Shown here piece after piece: positions 8,266 to 16,612 of a stretch of DNA of 64,000 nucleotides (the stretch's first letter is position 1; every line of letters starts with the position of its first letter). Where the stretch lies: positions 340,358 to 404,357 of the forward strand of contig NZ_JAMQON010000005.1 in NCBI RefSeq assembly GCF_031624395.1, in the 5' to 3' direction. The position numbers and the translations under genes are program-made. Source of the stretch: Halomicroarcula saliterrae. Lineage in GTDB: Archaea; Halobacteriota; Halobacteria; Halobacteriales; Haloarculaceae. Under the pieces are notes generated by a model, which was given only the letters and a program-made list of their open reading frames with translations, did not search any database and was not told the DNA's origin.

Positions 8266-9455
8266 TGAGCAACGACACCGACCGACGACAGGACGGACTG
8301 ACACGCAGAGACACACTGAAGTACGGCGCCACGGCAGCAGCCAGTCTCGGACTGGCCGGCTGTTCGGACCTCGCCGGGCAGTCCGGCGGCGACGGCACGC
8401 CGACCGGGACCGGCCCGTACACGGTCTCCATGCCGCCGATGGGCGAAGTCGAGTTCGACGGCGTCCCGGAGACGTACATGTCCTACCGGGTGACACACGC
8501 CGACATAGGCGTCGCGCTCGGCGTCGGCGACCGCCTGCAAGCCGTCTACAAAACCAGCCAGTACCCCTTCGAGTTCTACGACGAACTCCCGGGCGTCGAC
8601 GTCGACGGTGAGTCGCTGGCGGAGATAGAGGTCAACTCGGACTACGAGGCCGACAAGGAGTGGTTCTACGAGATGGACTGTGACGTCCATCTGATGGACC
8701 CCGAGTATATGAGTCAGTGGCTGCTCACGCCCGAGGACGTCGACGAACTCTCGGAAAAAGTCGGCCCCTTCTTCGGCCACTACGCTCGCCGACGTGTCGG
8801 CGAGCAGCGGGACTATCCGTTCCTCTCGCTGTACGAGATATTCGAGAAAGTGTCGAGAGTCTTCCAGCGCGAGGAGCGGTTCGAGGCGTTCAGCGCGTTC
8901 CACGACGAGTTCATCGGTGGCCTCCGGGCCGAGTTGCCGCCGGAGTCGGAGCGTCCGGAAGTCGGGCTGGTTGCGACTGGCCCGGAGATGGTCGAGAACG
9001 GCGAGTTCGGAGCCTACCACATCGACCCCGGCTACGGCAAGAAACAGTACATCGACCTCGAAGTCCGGAACGGGATGGAGGGGGCCGTGTCAAACGACAC
9101 CTCGTATGCGACAGTCGACTACGAGACGCTACTCGATTATGACCCGGACGTCCTGGTGATTCACAACGGCATCTTCACGACCGAGTCGCGCGAGGAGTTC
9201 GTCGAGCAGGTCATCGAACCGATGGCCGACGACCCGCTGGGCAGCCGGCTCACCGCGGTGCAGAACGACGACGTCTACCGCGGTGGCAACAACTCCCAGG
9301 GCCCGGTGACGAACCTCTTCCAGACCGAGTCCCTGGCCAAGCAACTGTACCCCGACCTGTTCGGGGAGTTCACGGGATTCGGTCAGATACCCGAGAGCGA
9401 ACAGCTGTTCGACCGCGGGCGGGTCGCGGACATCATCAACGGAGACAGCCAATGA
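8265..9455 (+). CDS. iron/siderophore SBP, Tat lipoprotein (SBP-3)
   Basis: A 396-residue paralog. The ATG at 8265 is chosen because it overlaps the previous stop (TAATG) and gives the Tat-lipobox RRDTLKYGATAAASLGLAGC; the long upstream open frame is only read-through of the SBP-2 region. Landmarks are THADIGVALGVGDRL, FFGHYARR, LTAVQNDDVYRGG, SQGPVTNLFQ and FDRGRVADII. The pocket-facing segments differ from its neighbours, suggesting a different chelate. Confidence 0.87.
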   Translation: MSNDTDRRQDGLTRRDTLKYGATAAASLGLAGCSDLAGQSGGDGTPTGTGPYTVSMPPMGEVEFDGVPETYMSYRVTHADIGVALGVGDRLQAVYKTSQYPFEFYDELPGVDVDGESLAEIEVNSDYEADKEWFYEMDCDVHLMDPEYMSQWLLTPEDVDELSEKVGPFFGHYARRRVGEQRDYPFLSLYEIFEKVSRVFQREERFEAFSAFHDEFIGGLRAELPPESERPEVGLVATGPEMVENGEFGAYHIDPGYGKKQYIDLEVRNGMEGAVSNDTSYATVDYETLLDYDPDVLVIHNGIFTTESREEFVEQVIEPMADDPLGSRLTAVQNDDVYRGGNNSQGPVTNLFQTESLAKQLYPDLFGEFTGFGQIPESEQLFDRGRVADIINGDSQ

Positions 9456-10672
9456 GCGACGACACCGACGTTCGACACGACGCACCGACGCGCAGAGACA
9501 CACTGAAGTACGGCGGCGCTGTCGCCGCCGGCCTCGGACTGGCGGGCTGTTCGGACTTCGCCGGACAGTCCGGAGAGGGCACGCCGACTGGCACGGGGAG
9601 CTACTCGGTGACGATGGAGCCGACTGGGACGATGCAGTTCTCCGGGCCGCCCGAGGAGATAACGATCTACATCACCGGGTACGCCGACATCGTCGCGTCG
9701 TTGGGCCAGTTCGACCGCGTCCTCGCGATGAACGGACCCGAGAACCACTTCCCTTCGGCGTACTACGACCGACTCCCGGGCGTCGACATCGACACCGAGA
9801 GCGTGACCGACTTCTTCCCGGCGGGTTCCAACAGCGCCGACAAGGAGATATTCTACGAGGTCGACCCCGACCTCAACCTCATCGACCCGACGGTCGCAAA
9901 GCACTATCTCGGGCTGGATGACAGCGACATCACGGAGATCACCGAGAACGTCGCGCCGTTTTTCGGAAGCTGGATGCGTCGTCCCCAGTTCTCGGACGCC
10001 TATCCGTACTACACGCTGTACGAGGGGACCGAACGCATCGCGCAGCTGTTCCAAGAGACGGCGCGGTACGAGGCGCTCAAGTCGGTCCACGACGAGCTTC
10101 GTGCGGAGATTCGTCGGCGGACGCCGCCGGTCGAAGAGCGTCCCTCCTACGGCTACATGAACGTGAACTGGTGGGGCGACTTCGACACCGCACAGGTGAT
10201 GCGGGCCGACGCGCCGGGCTACCAGAACAAGGTGTTCCGCGACCTGGAGCTCGACCCCTCGAACAACGCCTTCGCCGACATCATCCCCGACGGGGAGTGG
10301 TCGACGCGAGTCGACTTCGAGGCGCTGCTGGAAGCCGACCCGGAGGTGATTCTCTGGCGCAACGGGTACAACTTCCTCACCGGGGTCGATTTCGGCGGGG
10401 AGCAGCTCGACTGGAAAAACGGTATCGTCGGCCAGCTGGCCGACGACCCGCTCGGGGGCGAACTCCGGGCCGTCCAGTCCGGGCGTGTCCTGCCCGGCAC
10501 CGCGACCGGCTCCGGCCCCGTGACGAACCTGTTCAACATGGAAGCCGTCGCGAAGCAGCTCTACCCCGACGAGTTCGGTGAGTACGAACCGACCAGATTC
10601 CCCGCGGAGCAGAGCGGTGAGAAACTGTTCGACCGCCAGCGGGTCGCAGACATCGTCAACGGAGACAGCTAA
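9452..10672 (+). CDS. iron/siderophore SBP, Tat lipoprotein (SBP-4)
   Basis: A 406-residue paralog starting with an ATGA overlap on SBP-3. The Tat-lipobox RRDTLKYGGAVAAGLGLAGC and following linker SDFAGQSGEGTPTGTGSY are nearly identical, also at DNA level, to those of SBP-5. The mature domains are much more divergent. Landmarks are YADIVASLGQFDRV, FFGSWMRRPQF, LRAVQSGRVLPG and SGPVTNLF. Confidence 0.87.
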   Translation: MSDDTDVRHDAPTRRDTLKYGGAVAAGLGLAGCSDFAGQSGEGTPTGTGSYSVTMEPTGTMQFSGPPEEITIYITGYADIVASLGQFDRVLAMNGPENHFPSAYYDRLPGVDIDTESVTDFFPAGSNSADKEIFYEVDPDLNLIDPTVAKHYLGLDDSDITEITENVAPFFGSWMRRPQFSDAYPYYTLYEGTERIAQLFQETARYEALKSVHDELRAEIRRRTPPVEERPSYGYMNVNWWGDFDTAQVMRADAPGYQNKVFRDLELDPSNNAFADIIPDGEWSTRVDFEALLEADPEVILWRNGYNFLTGVDFGGEQLDWKNGIVGQLADDPLGGELRAVQSGRVLPGTATGSGPVTNLFNMEAVAKQLYPDEFGEYEPTRFPAEQSGEKLFDRQRVADIVNGDS

Positions 10673-11859
10673 TGAGCAACGACACCGACGTTCGACACGA
10701 CGCACCGACGCGCAGAGACACGTTGAAGTACGGCGCCGCAGTCGCCGCCGGCCTCGGACTGGCGGGCTGTTCGGACTTCGCCGGACAGTCCGGAGAGGGC
10801 ACGCCCACCGGAACCGGGTCGTACACAGTCGAGATGGCGCCGATGGGCGAAGTCGAGTTCGACGGCGTCCCCGAGACGGCGGCCATCTACGACGCGGTCT
10901 GGGCCGACCACCTGGTCGCGCTGGGCCAGCAGGACCGCGTCGTCTCACTGGGCTTCCCCGACAACTACTACACCGGCTACTACGACCAGCTTCCGGGCGT
11001 GACCTTCGATACGAGCGACCTGACCGCGCTGTGGAACGACGGGCTCCCCGAGGAACTGTTCTACGAGCTGGACGCCGACGTCCACCATCTCGACCCCTGC
11101 CGCTGGCTCTCCTTCGACTCCGGCTGGAGTCGGTCGGAGTTCGACGACATCGAGAGCAAGGTCGGCCCGTTCTTCTGTAACCGGTTCAGTCGCGCACACA
11201 GCACGCCGCCCGAGGGCGAGTGCCGCGAGAACTACCAGTACTACAGCGTCTGGGAACTCGCCGAGAAGTTCAGTCAGGTGTATCAGGTCCAGAACCGCGG
11301 CGAAAAGCTCCGGAACGTCCGCGACGAGATGGTCGAGAGCATCAGCGACCGGCTCCCACCCGAGTCCGAGCGACCGACCGTCGCGCTCGTCGTCTACAAC
11401 GCCGAGTCGGAGACGTTCGGCGCCTACGAGATCAACGGCCCGGGCTTCGCGAAGGCCCACTACCGCCCGCTCGAACCCGTCGGCGCCTTCGCCGGGTCGG
11501 ACAAGACCTACGCGAACAGCTCGGCCGACATCGACCTCGAACAGATGCTGGATATCGACCCCGACGTCATCGTCCACCACTGGGACATCGAGCCCTCCGA
11601 CCGGTTCGAGGCGCTGCTGGCGCTGGAAGACGACCCCGTCGGGAAGGAGCTGACCGCGATTCGAAACGACCGCGTCTACGTCGGCGGCACACCCATGCAG
11701 GGCCCGATTTTCAACCTCTTCCAGCTGGAGACGGCCGCACAGCAGATATATCCCGACGAGTTCGGCGAGTTCCGTGGCGTCGGTGAAACGCCGGCGGAGA
11801 ACGAGCTGTTCGACCGCGAGCGAGTCGCGGACATCCTCGACGGGGAGGGTGGCGAATGA
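10672..11859 (+). CDS. iron/siderophore SBP, Tat lipoprotein (SBP-5)
   Basis: A 395-residue paralog starting in a TAATG overlap. Its first ~45 codons nearly match SBP-4 (MSNDTDVRHDAPTRRDTLKY), pointing to recent duplication or gene conversion of the 5-prime ends. The mature part shares the bulged central loop (HSTPPEGECRENYQYYSVWEL) with SBP-2. Landmarks are LTAIRNDRVYVGG, MQGPIFNLFQ and FDRERVADIL. Confidence 0.87.
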   Translation: MSNDTDVRHDAPTRRDTLKYGAAVAAGLGLAGCSDFAGQSGEGTPTGTGSYTVEMAPMGEVEFDGVPETAAIYDAVWADHLVALGQQDRVVSLGFPDNYYTGYYDQLPGVTFDTSDLTALWNDGLPEELFYELDADVHHLDPCRWLSFDSGWSRSEFDDIESKVGPFFCNRFSRAHSTPPEGECRENYQYYSVWELAEKFSQVYQVQNRGEKLRNVRDEMVESISDRLPPESERPTVALVVYNAESETFGAYEINGPGFAKAHYRPLEPVGAFAGSDKTYANSSADIDLEQMLDIDPDVIVHHWDIEPSDRFEALLALEDDPVGKELTAIRNDRVYVGGTPMQGPIFNLFQLETAAQQIYPDEFGEFRGVGETPAENELFDRERVADILDGEGGE

Positions 11860-12989
11860 CCGACGAGCGCACCCCGCCGACGCGGCGAGACACGCTCAGA
11901 TACGGCGGCGCTGTCACCGCAGGTCTCGGACTGGCGGGCTGTTCGGACGTCGCCGACCAGAGCGCCACGCCGACTGGAACGGGGGCGTACTCGGCGACCA
12001 TCGAGCCGGTGGGCACCGTCGAGTTCGACAGCGTTCCCGAGACGTGGCTCGCGATGACGGCCGGCTGGGCCGATATGGGTATCGCGCTGGGCCAGGACCC
12101 ACCGGCGGGGCTGACGACCACGAGCCGGTATCACACCCATCATTACGAGGATATTCCGGGCGTGTCGGTCGACAGGAGCGATATCCTCCAGCTCTACGAC
12201 GCCGGCATCGACAAGGAACTGTTCTACGAGCAGAACGTGGACCTCCACGTCTTCGACCCGAACTTCCTCACCAATCGCGTCGAGAATCTCGGCCGGGCCG
12301 ATATCGACGAACTCGCCGAGAAGGTCGCGCCCTTTTTCGGGAACACGGTGTTCAGCCGGAACTACGGCTGGCACGACGGGTATCGGTACTACACGATGTA
12401 CGAGGCCTTCGAGAAACTGGCCGACGTGTTTCAGGAACAGGCCCGGTACGAGGCGTTCGCCAGCCTCCACGAGGCGGTCCGGACCGATCTTCAGAACCGT
12501 CTGCCACCGGTGGACGACTGCCCGTCGGTTGCGACAGTGATGGTAGTCTCGGAGGAACCCGAGGTGTTCTACCCGTTCCGAATCGAGCAGGGGACCGGCT
12601 GGAAGCAGTGGCGCGACCTCGGCGTCTCGGACGCGTTCGAAGAGTCCGACGTCGAGACGTTCACCGCGGCGCGGGCTAGCATCGGCTACGAGAAACTCCT
12701 CGACGTCGACCCCGACTACCTGATGCTGTACGGGTACGAGTCGCTGTCGGCGACGGAGTTCCAGCAGACGTTCCTCTCGTTCTTCGAGGACCACGACGTT
12801 GCGAGTGAGCTGACGGCAGTACAGAACGGGAACGTCCACCGCGCCGGTGGCTTCTACCAAGGACCGATTATCAACCTCTCGTTGACCGAACGAGCCGCAA
12901 GCCAGCTCTACGCCGACGAGTTTGGCGGTGAACAGCTGTACGACCGCGAGCGGGTCGCGGACATCGTCACCGGGACGTTCGACCGATGA
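11856..12989 (+). CDS. iron/siderophore SBP, Tat lipoprotein (SBP-6)
   Basis: A 377-residue paralog with an ATGA overlap on SBP-5. The Tat-lipobox is RRDTLRYGGAVTAGLGLAGC. It clusters by eye with SBP-1 and SBP-7: GWADMGIALGQ, HYEDIPGVSVD, FDPNFLTNRV, FFGNTVFSRNYGWHDGY and YQGPIINLS. This subgroup may bind the same ligand as SBP-1. Confidence 0.87.
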   Translation: MTDERTPPTRRDTLRYGGAVTAGLGLAGCSDVADQSATPTGTGAYSATIEPVGTVEFDSVPETWLAMTAGWADMGIALGQDPPAGLTTTSRYHTHHYEDIPGVSVDRSDILQLYDAGIDKELFYEQNVDLHVFDPNFLTNRVENLGRADIDELAEKVAPFFGNTVFSRNYGWHDGYRYYTMYEAFEKLADVFQEQARYEAFASLHEAVRTDLQNRLPPVDDCPSVATVMVVSEEPEVFYPFRIEQGTGWKQWRDLGVSDAFEESDVETFTAARASIGYEKLLDVDPDYLMLYGYESLSATEFQQTFLSFFEDHDVASELTAVQNGNVHRAGGFYQGPIINLSLTERAASQLYADEFGGEQLYDRERVADIVTGTFDR

Positions 12990-14098
12990 CCGACGACACA
13001 TCGGCGACACGTCGGGCCACACTGAAATACGGCGCCATCGCCGCCACCGGTGGGCTGGCCGGCTGTAGCGGTGGCGGCGAGTCGCCCACGGGAGGCACGG
13101 CGGACGGGTCACACTCGGTGACGATGGAGCCTGTCGGCACCGTCGAGTTCGACAGCGTCCCGCAGCGCTGGCTGGCCTACACCGCCGATTACGCCGACAT
13201 GGGCGTCGCGCTCGGCGCGGGCGACGGGCTCTCGGCTATCGGTGTGAAAGCCCGGTTCGGGACCCACTACTACGACGAACTGCCGGGCGTCTCCGTCGAC
13301 ACCGACGCGCTAACGGAGCTCTACAACGGCGGGACAGGTCGGGAGGTGTTCTACGACGTGGACGCCGACATCCACGTCGTCGACCCGAACTTCATGCGCA
13401 ACCGGCTCCAGTGGAGCCGAGACGACGTGGAGGAGATACGGACCCGTGTCGCGCCCTTCTTCGGCAACACCGTCTTCACCAGGGTGTACGACTGGCACGA
13501 CTACCGGTACTACTCGCTGTACGAGGCCTTCGAGAAGCTCGCGGCGGTGTTCAAGCGGCGGGGCCGCTACGAATCGTTCCGGGAACTCCACGACGAGGTC
13601 CTGAGAGACGTCCAGTCTCGGCTCCCGCCCACGACCCCGGATCTCGCTGTGCTGTATCCGGCTGGTACCCCGCCGGACTCGTTCTACCCGTACCGGGTCG
13701 GGGCGGGGACACAGTCGAAACACTGGCGCGACCTCCGGGTGGGTGACGCGCTCGCCGCGAACGGGGTGACAGACGCCCAGGCAGGCGGCGGGACCATCGA
13801 CTACGAGACGCTGCTCGAAATCGACCCCGATGCCATCGCCGTCCGTCTCCAGGGCGAGATTACCGAGCAGTACTTCCGGCGGAACATCCTCGAACACATG
13901 GAACAGCACAGTGTCGCCAGCGAACTCACCGCGGTGCAGGACGGCCGTGTGTACTACGGTGGGCTGACTTATCAAGGCCCGATTATCCACCTGTTCCAGC
14001 TCGAAGCGGCGGCCCGTGGGCTGTATCCCGAGACGTTCGGCGACCAACAGCTCTTCGACAGGGAGCGGGTAGCCGATATCGTCACGGGAGAGCGCTGA
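12986..14098 (+). CDS. iron/siderophore SBP, Tat lipoprotein (SBP-7)
   Basis: Last of the array, 370 residues, with an ATGA overlap on SBP-6. The signal is shorter, TRRATLKYGAIAATGGLAGC, followed by a Gly/Ser linker. It belongs to the SBP-1/6 subgroup (YADMGVALGAGD, VVDPNFMRNRL, FFGNTVFTRVYDWHDYRYYSLYEAFEKLA). It ends with FDRERVADIV. A GC hairpin follows at 14119. Confidence 0.87.
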   Translation: MTDDTSATRRATLKYGAIAATGGLAGCSGGGESPTGGTADGSHSVTMEPVGTVEFDSVPQRWLAYTADYADMGVALGAGDGLSAIGVKARFGTHYYDELPGVSVDTDALTELYNGGTGREVFYDVDADIHVVDPNFMRNRLQWSRDDVEEIRTRVAPFFGNTVFTRVYDWHDYRYYSLYEAFEKLAAVFKRRGRYESFRELHDEVLRDVQSRLPPTTPDLAVLYPAGTPPDSFYPYRVGAGTQSKHWRDLRVGDALAANGVTDAQAGGGTIDYETLLEIDPDAIAVRLQGEITEQYFRRNILEHMEQHSVASELTAVQDGRVYYGGLTYQGPIIHLFQLEAAARGLYPETFGDQQLFDRERVADIVTGER

Positions 14099-14118
14099 CG
14101 AGCACCACGACTCTGAGA

Positions 14119-14137
14119 ACCGGGATTCGACCCCGGT
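14119..14137 (+). terminator. GC hairpin after SBP array
   Basis: ACCGGG and CCCGGT pair around a 7-nt loop, 20 bp after the SBP-7 stop. There is no T-rich tract, so the terminator role is a guess. Confidence 0.3.
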
Positions 14138-14168
14138 ACAGTCCCGGTAATGGCAAAGACTATGTTGT

Positions 14169-14184
14169 TTTAGGTAGACCTAAA
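14169..14184. promoter_or_regulatory. iron-box upstream of 14304 gene
   Basis: TTTAGGTAGACCTAAA is a full 6+6 palindrome. It lies 120 bp before the ATG at 14304, farther than the other boxes, so the transcript probably has a leader. Confidence 0.75.
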
Positions 14185-14303
14185 AGTAGGGGCGCGGACA
14201 CCGCCCGAGAAACGATAGCACACGATGAACGGTCAGCACAGGAACGTAACGACAGCCAGAGCGAGGCGCGGACAGCCGGACGCAGAGCCCGGGAGGGAGC
14301 ACG

Positions 14304-15224
14304 ATGGTCGGGACGGCGCTTAACGAGCTCAGAACCCGCATCGAGACACTGGCTAGCGACGGCGGTGAGTACGTCGTTCGCTGTGCCCGAACGGGCGAGC
14401 GGCCGGTGCCGGTCGACGGGCTCCACTTCGACGACAGAACGGTAGCACAAAGAGCCGCCCGCGCGGCCGAGCAGTATCGCGCGGTCCTCCGTCGATACGA
14501 CCCGCAGGTCCGATACTACGACCCCATCGTCTGTGAAGACACGGACCCAGTGGGTTCGGCCGCAGAGCCGAACGCGCACTCGGTACCCGATTCGTGGAAA
14601 CCGACCTCGGAGGGGCTCTCCGAGCCTGTCGTAACAGGAAGCGAGCCGGAGCGGCGACAGCTCGTCGAGTTCTGTCACAGCGCGGCGACGGCAGTCTTCG
14701 AGACGCTGTCGGCAGAAGGATACGGTGATGTCGAGTCCGCAGTCATGGACGCGTACTTCGAGGTCGCAGAGCGGAGCACCGACCACGACGACCTCTGTCT
14801 CTGTCTGCTCGAACGCATGGCTCTCGAACTCGACACCAGGGTACAGCCCGAGGACCAGGCGGCGGTGGTCGCGAGGGCGGCGGGCCTGCTCGCACCGGCA
14901 GACACGGCCGACCGACCGGTTTCGGCCACGCTGGCGACGCTCGAAGACCGCGGCCTTCTGGATGGGTACACGCAGTCCCCGTGGTTCGTCGAGCGACGGG
15001 ACGGGACACGGTCGATCGTCGTCCAGATATCGGAGTACGCGCTGGCCCCGCGAGACGGGCGCCTCCCCGTGTTACCCATCGCGCTCGAACTGTATCGACA
15101 CCGACCGGACTGGCTTCCCTCGTCGCTTCGGGTCGGTGACGTCGACGACGGCTGGCAACTCACGCTCACGGTGGCGGACGAAGCGGCGCCGAGCGGACTC
15201 GCCACTGCGGTCATCGAATCCTGA
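14304..15224 (+). CDS. conserved haloarchaeal protein of unknown function, iron-box controlled
   Basis: A 306-residue cytoplasmic protein with no signal or membrane segment. The N-terminal ~80 residues (ALNELRTRIETLASDGGEYVVRCARTGERPVP, then DRTVAQRAARAAEQYRAVLRRYDP) look like a separate small domain joined by a linker to a helical C-terminal domain. I believe similar two-domain proteins are common in haloarchaea, but I cannot assign a function. The perfect iron-box upstream and the neighbouring DtxR regulator place it in the iron regulon. Confidence 0.7.
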   Translation: MVGTALNELRTRIETLASDGGEYVVRCARTGERPVPVDGLHFDDRTVAQRAARAAEQYRAVLRRYDPQVRYYDPIVCEDTDPVGSAAEPNAHSVPDSWKPTSEGLSEPVVTGSEPERRQLVEFCHSAATAVFETLSAEGYGDVESAVMDAYFEVAERSTDHDDLCLCLLERMALELDTRVQPEDQAAVVARAAGLLAPADTADRPVSATLATLEDRGLLDGYTQSPWFVERRDGTRSIVVQISEYALAPRDGRLPVLPIALELYRHRPDWLPSSLRVGDVDDGWQLTLTVADEAAPSGLATAVIES

Positions 15225-15361
15225 CTATGTCCGAACACAGCCGTATCCACGACGCGACACCGCGTCCAGACCGCACAGGACGCAGTCACGCAAAACTAGA
15301 CGACACCGGCGGAGCGTGCCAGCGAGTCGCCGGACGACAGCCGGTGTGGAGGGGCTGAATC

Positions 15362-15529
15362 GTGGTGGACGCCCCCCGACGAACGCGCGCCCGAGTGTGG
15401 GTGAGAGTGTACGCAGCCGTCTTCGACGTCGACGAGACGGCCATCGAGGAGGCGCTGACCGACCAGTCGGCTGCCGATGAGTCGCTGGAAGAGATGGACG
15501 AGACCGACGCTGCTGCAGACTCACGATGA
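15362..15529 (+). CDS. very small acidic protein coupled to DtxR regulator
   Basis: A 55-residue ORF from GTG 15362 (or 42 residues from GTG 15401). The C-terminal half is strongly protein-like: VRVYAAVFDVDETAIEEAL, then DESLEEMDETDAAADSR. Its TGA overlaps the ATG of the regulator at 15526 in an ATGA arrangement, a good sign of a real, translationally coupled gene. Function unknown; it may be a partner or leader peptide of the regulator. Confidence 0.55.
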   Translation: MVDAPRRTRARVWVRVYAAVFDVDETAIEEALTDQSAADESLEEMDETDAAADSR

Positions 15530-15942
15530 ACGGGTCCCCACAGTATCTCCTGGTGATCTACATCGCACAACACCGCCATGACCCGCCTATCCCGCCGGGT
15601 GTCATCGCGGAGATGCTGGACCGGTCTCCGGCGGCGGTGACGGAGATGTGCCAGCGACTCGCGGAGAACGGGGTCGTGTCCTACGGGCCGTACGAAGGGG
15701 CGACGCTGACTGAATCGGGGCGCGAGCGAGCGATGGCGTTGCACGAGTCGTACGTGACCGTCTCGTGGTTCTTTCGCCGGGTGCTGGAACTAGACGATTG
15801 CGAATCTGAAGCGATGGAACTGGCCGGTCTCGTGAGCCCGACGGTCACAGAGCGGCTCGCGGCCACGCTCCCGTTCACTGGAGCAGCGCCGACGGTCGAA
15901 GTCGACCGAACGGGCCCCACAGCGACCGACAGCGACCCCTGA
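15526..15942 (+). CDS. DtxR-family transcriptional regulator with altered metal site
   Basis: A 138-residue protein with the DtxR winged helix (VIAEMLDRSPAAVTEMCQRLAENGVVSY, then GATLTESGRERA) followed by the dimerisation region (ALHESYVTVSWFFRRVLELDD, then EAMELAGLVSPTVTERLA). There is no SH3-like third domain. By eye alignment the usual ligands of the metal sites (HxxxE, H and CxxEH of DtxR) are largely replaced: HESYV for HxxxE and MELAG for CxxEH. It sits among iron-box promoters and is the best local candidate to bind them, but metal sensing by the classical sites is doubtful. Confidence 0.75.
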   Translation: MNGSPQYLLVIYIAQHRHDPPIPPGVIAEMLDRSPAAVTEMCQRLAENGVVSYGPYEGATLTESGRERAMALHESYVTVSWFFRRVLELDDCESEAMELAGLVSPTVTERLAATLPFTGAAPTVEVDRTGPTATDSDP

Positions 15943-16127
15943 GAAGACGAGCCATCGATACAGGCCGGCCCGGCCACACAGCACCGTTCTTCGAGAGAGA
16001 CGCCGACGGGGTGTGGCACTGTCGGTCCGAGAGCCGAGGTTTAGGCAGTACGAAAAATTGCCAGAATTAGTGTATAAATTCGGAATCTGAGGACAAAACA
16101 GGTTTTAGAGCGATTCTGAACCGTAAA

Positions 16128-16143
16128 TTTAGGTCCCCCTAAA
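16128..16143. promoter_or_regulatory. iron-box of NifU-domain gene
   Basis: TTTAGGTCCCCCTAAA is a full palindrome overlapping the first in-frame ATG (16143). A weaker copy, TTAGGCAGTACGAA, lies at 16041-16054. The overlap argues that translation begins at a later ATG. Confidence 0.75.
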
Positions 16144-16184
16144 TGCACAGTTTCATGATACTATGGGGCAAACAGATGGTTGTC

Positions 16185-16511
16185 ATGAGCGCAGAAGGAC
16201 TCGAACGACAGACGCGTAACTACTTGAGCAACAACGTCCCGCAGATTCAGCAACACGGCGGGAACTTCGAGGTCCGGGACATCGACGAAGCGAACGGGAC
16301 CGCCACCGTCGCTATCGGCGGGGCCTGTTCGGGCTGTGGCATCGCCCCGATGACGATGAAGGCCATCGAACGCCGACTCCCGGAGAGCGTCGACGGGCTC
16401 GAAAACGTCGAGGTCGTCCGCTCGGGCGGCCCGCGTGCCGCGGTGATGCCCTCGAAGACCGACGAGATGGAAGACATGGACGAGTACGAAGACTACAGCC
16501 CCTCGTTCTGA
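16185..16511 (+). CDS. NifU C-terminal-domain Fe-S assembly/carrier protein
   Basis: A 108-residue protein from ATG 16185 (alternatives 16176 or 16143). I prefer 16185 because MSAEGLERQTRNY begins the conserved part and the first ATG is inside the operator. The NifU/Nfu signature CSGC appears in GGACSGCGIAPMTM, where two cysteines of a dimer bridge a labile 4Fe-4S cluster. Its iron-box links cluster assembly to iron status, and the Fe-S-rich nitrate reductase nearby would use such a carrier. Confidence 0.88.
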   Translation: MSAEGLERQTRNYLSNNVPQIQQHGGNFEVRDIDEANGTATVAIGGACSGCGIAPMTMKAIERRLPESVDGLENVEVVRSGGPRAAVMPSKTDEMEDMDEYEDYSPSF

Positions 16512-16612
16512 ACGACCGGTTTTTCCGACAGTCTCGCGTCGACTTTGTAGTGTGAGCTCGACTGCAGCCGTCTGGTAGCCGTCCGCGAACCCGGACGAGT
16601 CCGTGGTATCGG

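Noticed and set aside
14119..14137. Possible tRNA T-arm (GATTCGAC loop)
   Set aside because: The TTCGA is offset within the loop and no acceptor, D or anticodon arms can be placed around it.
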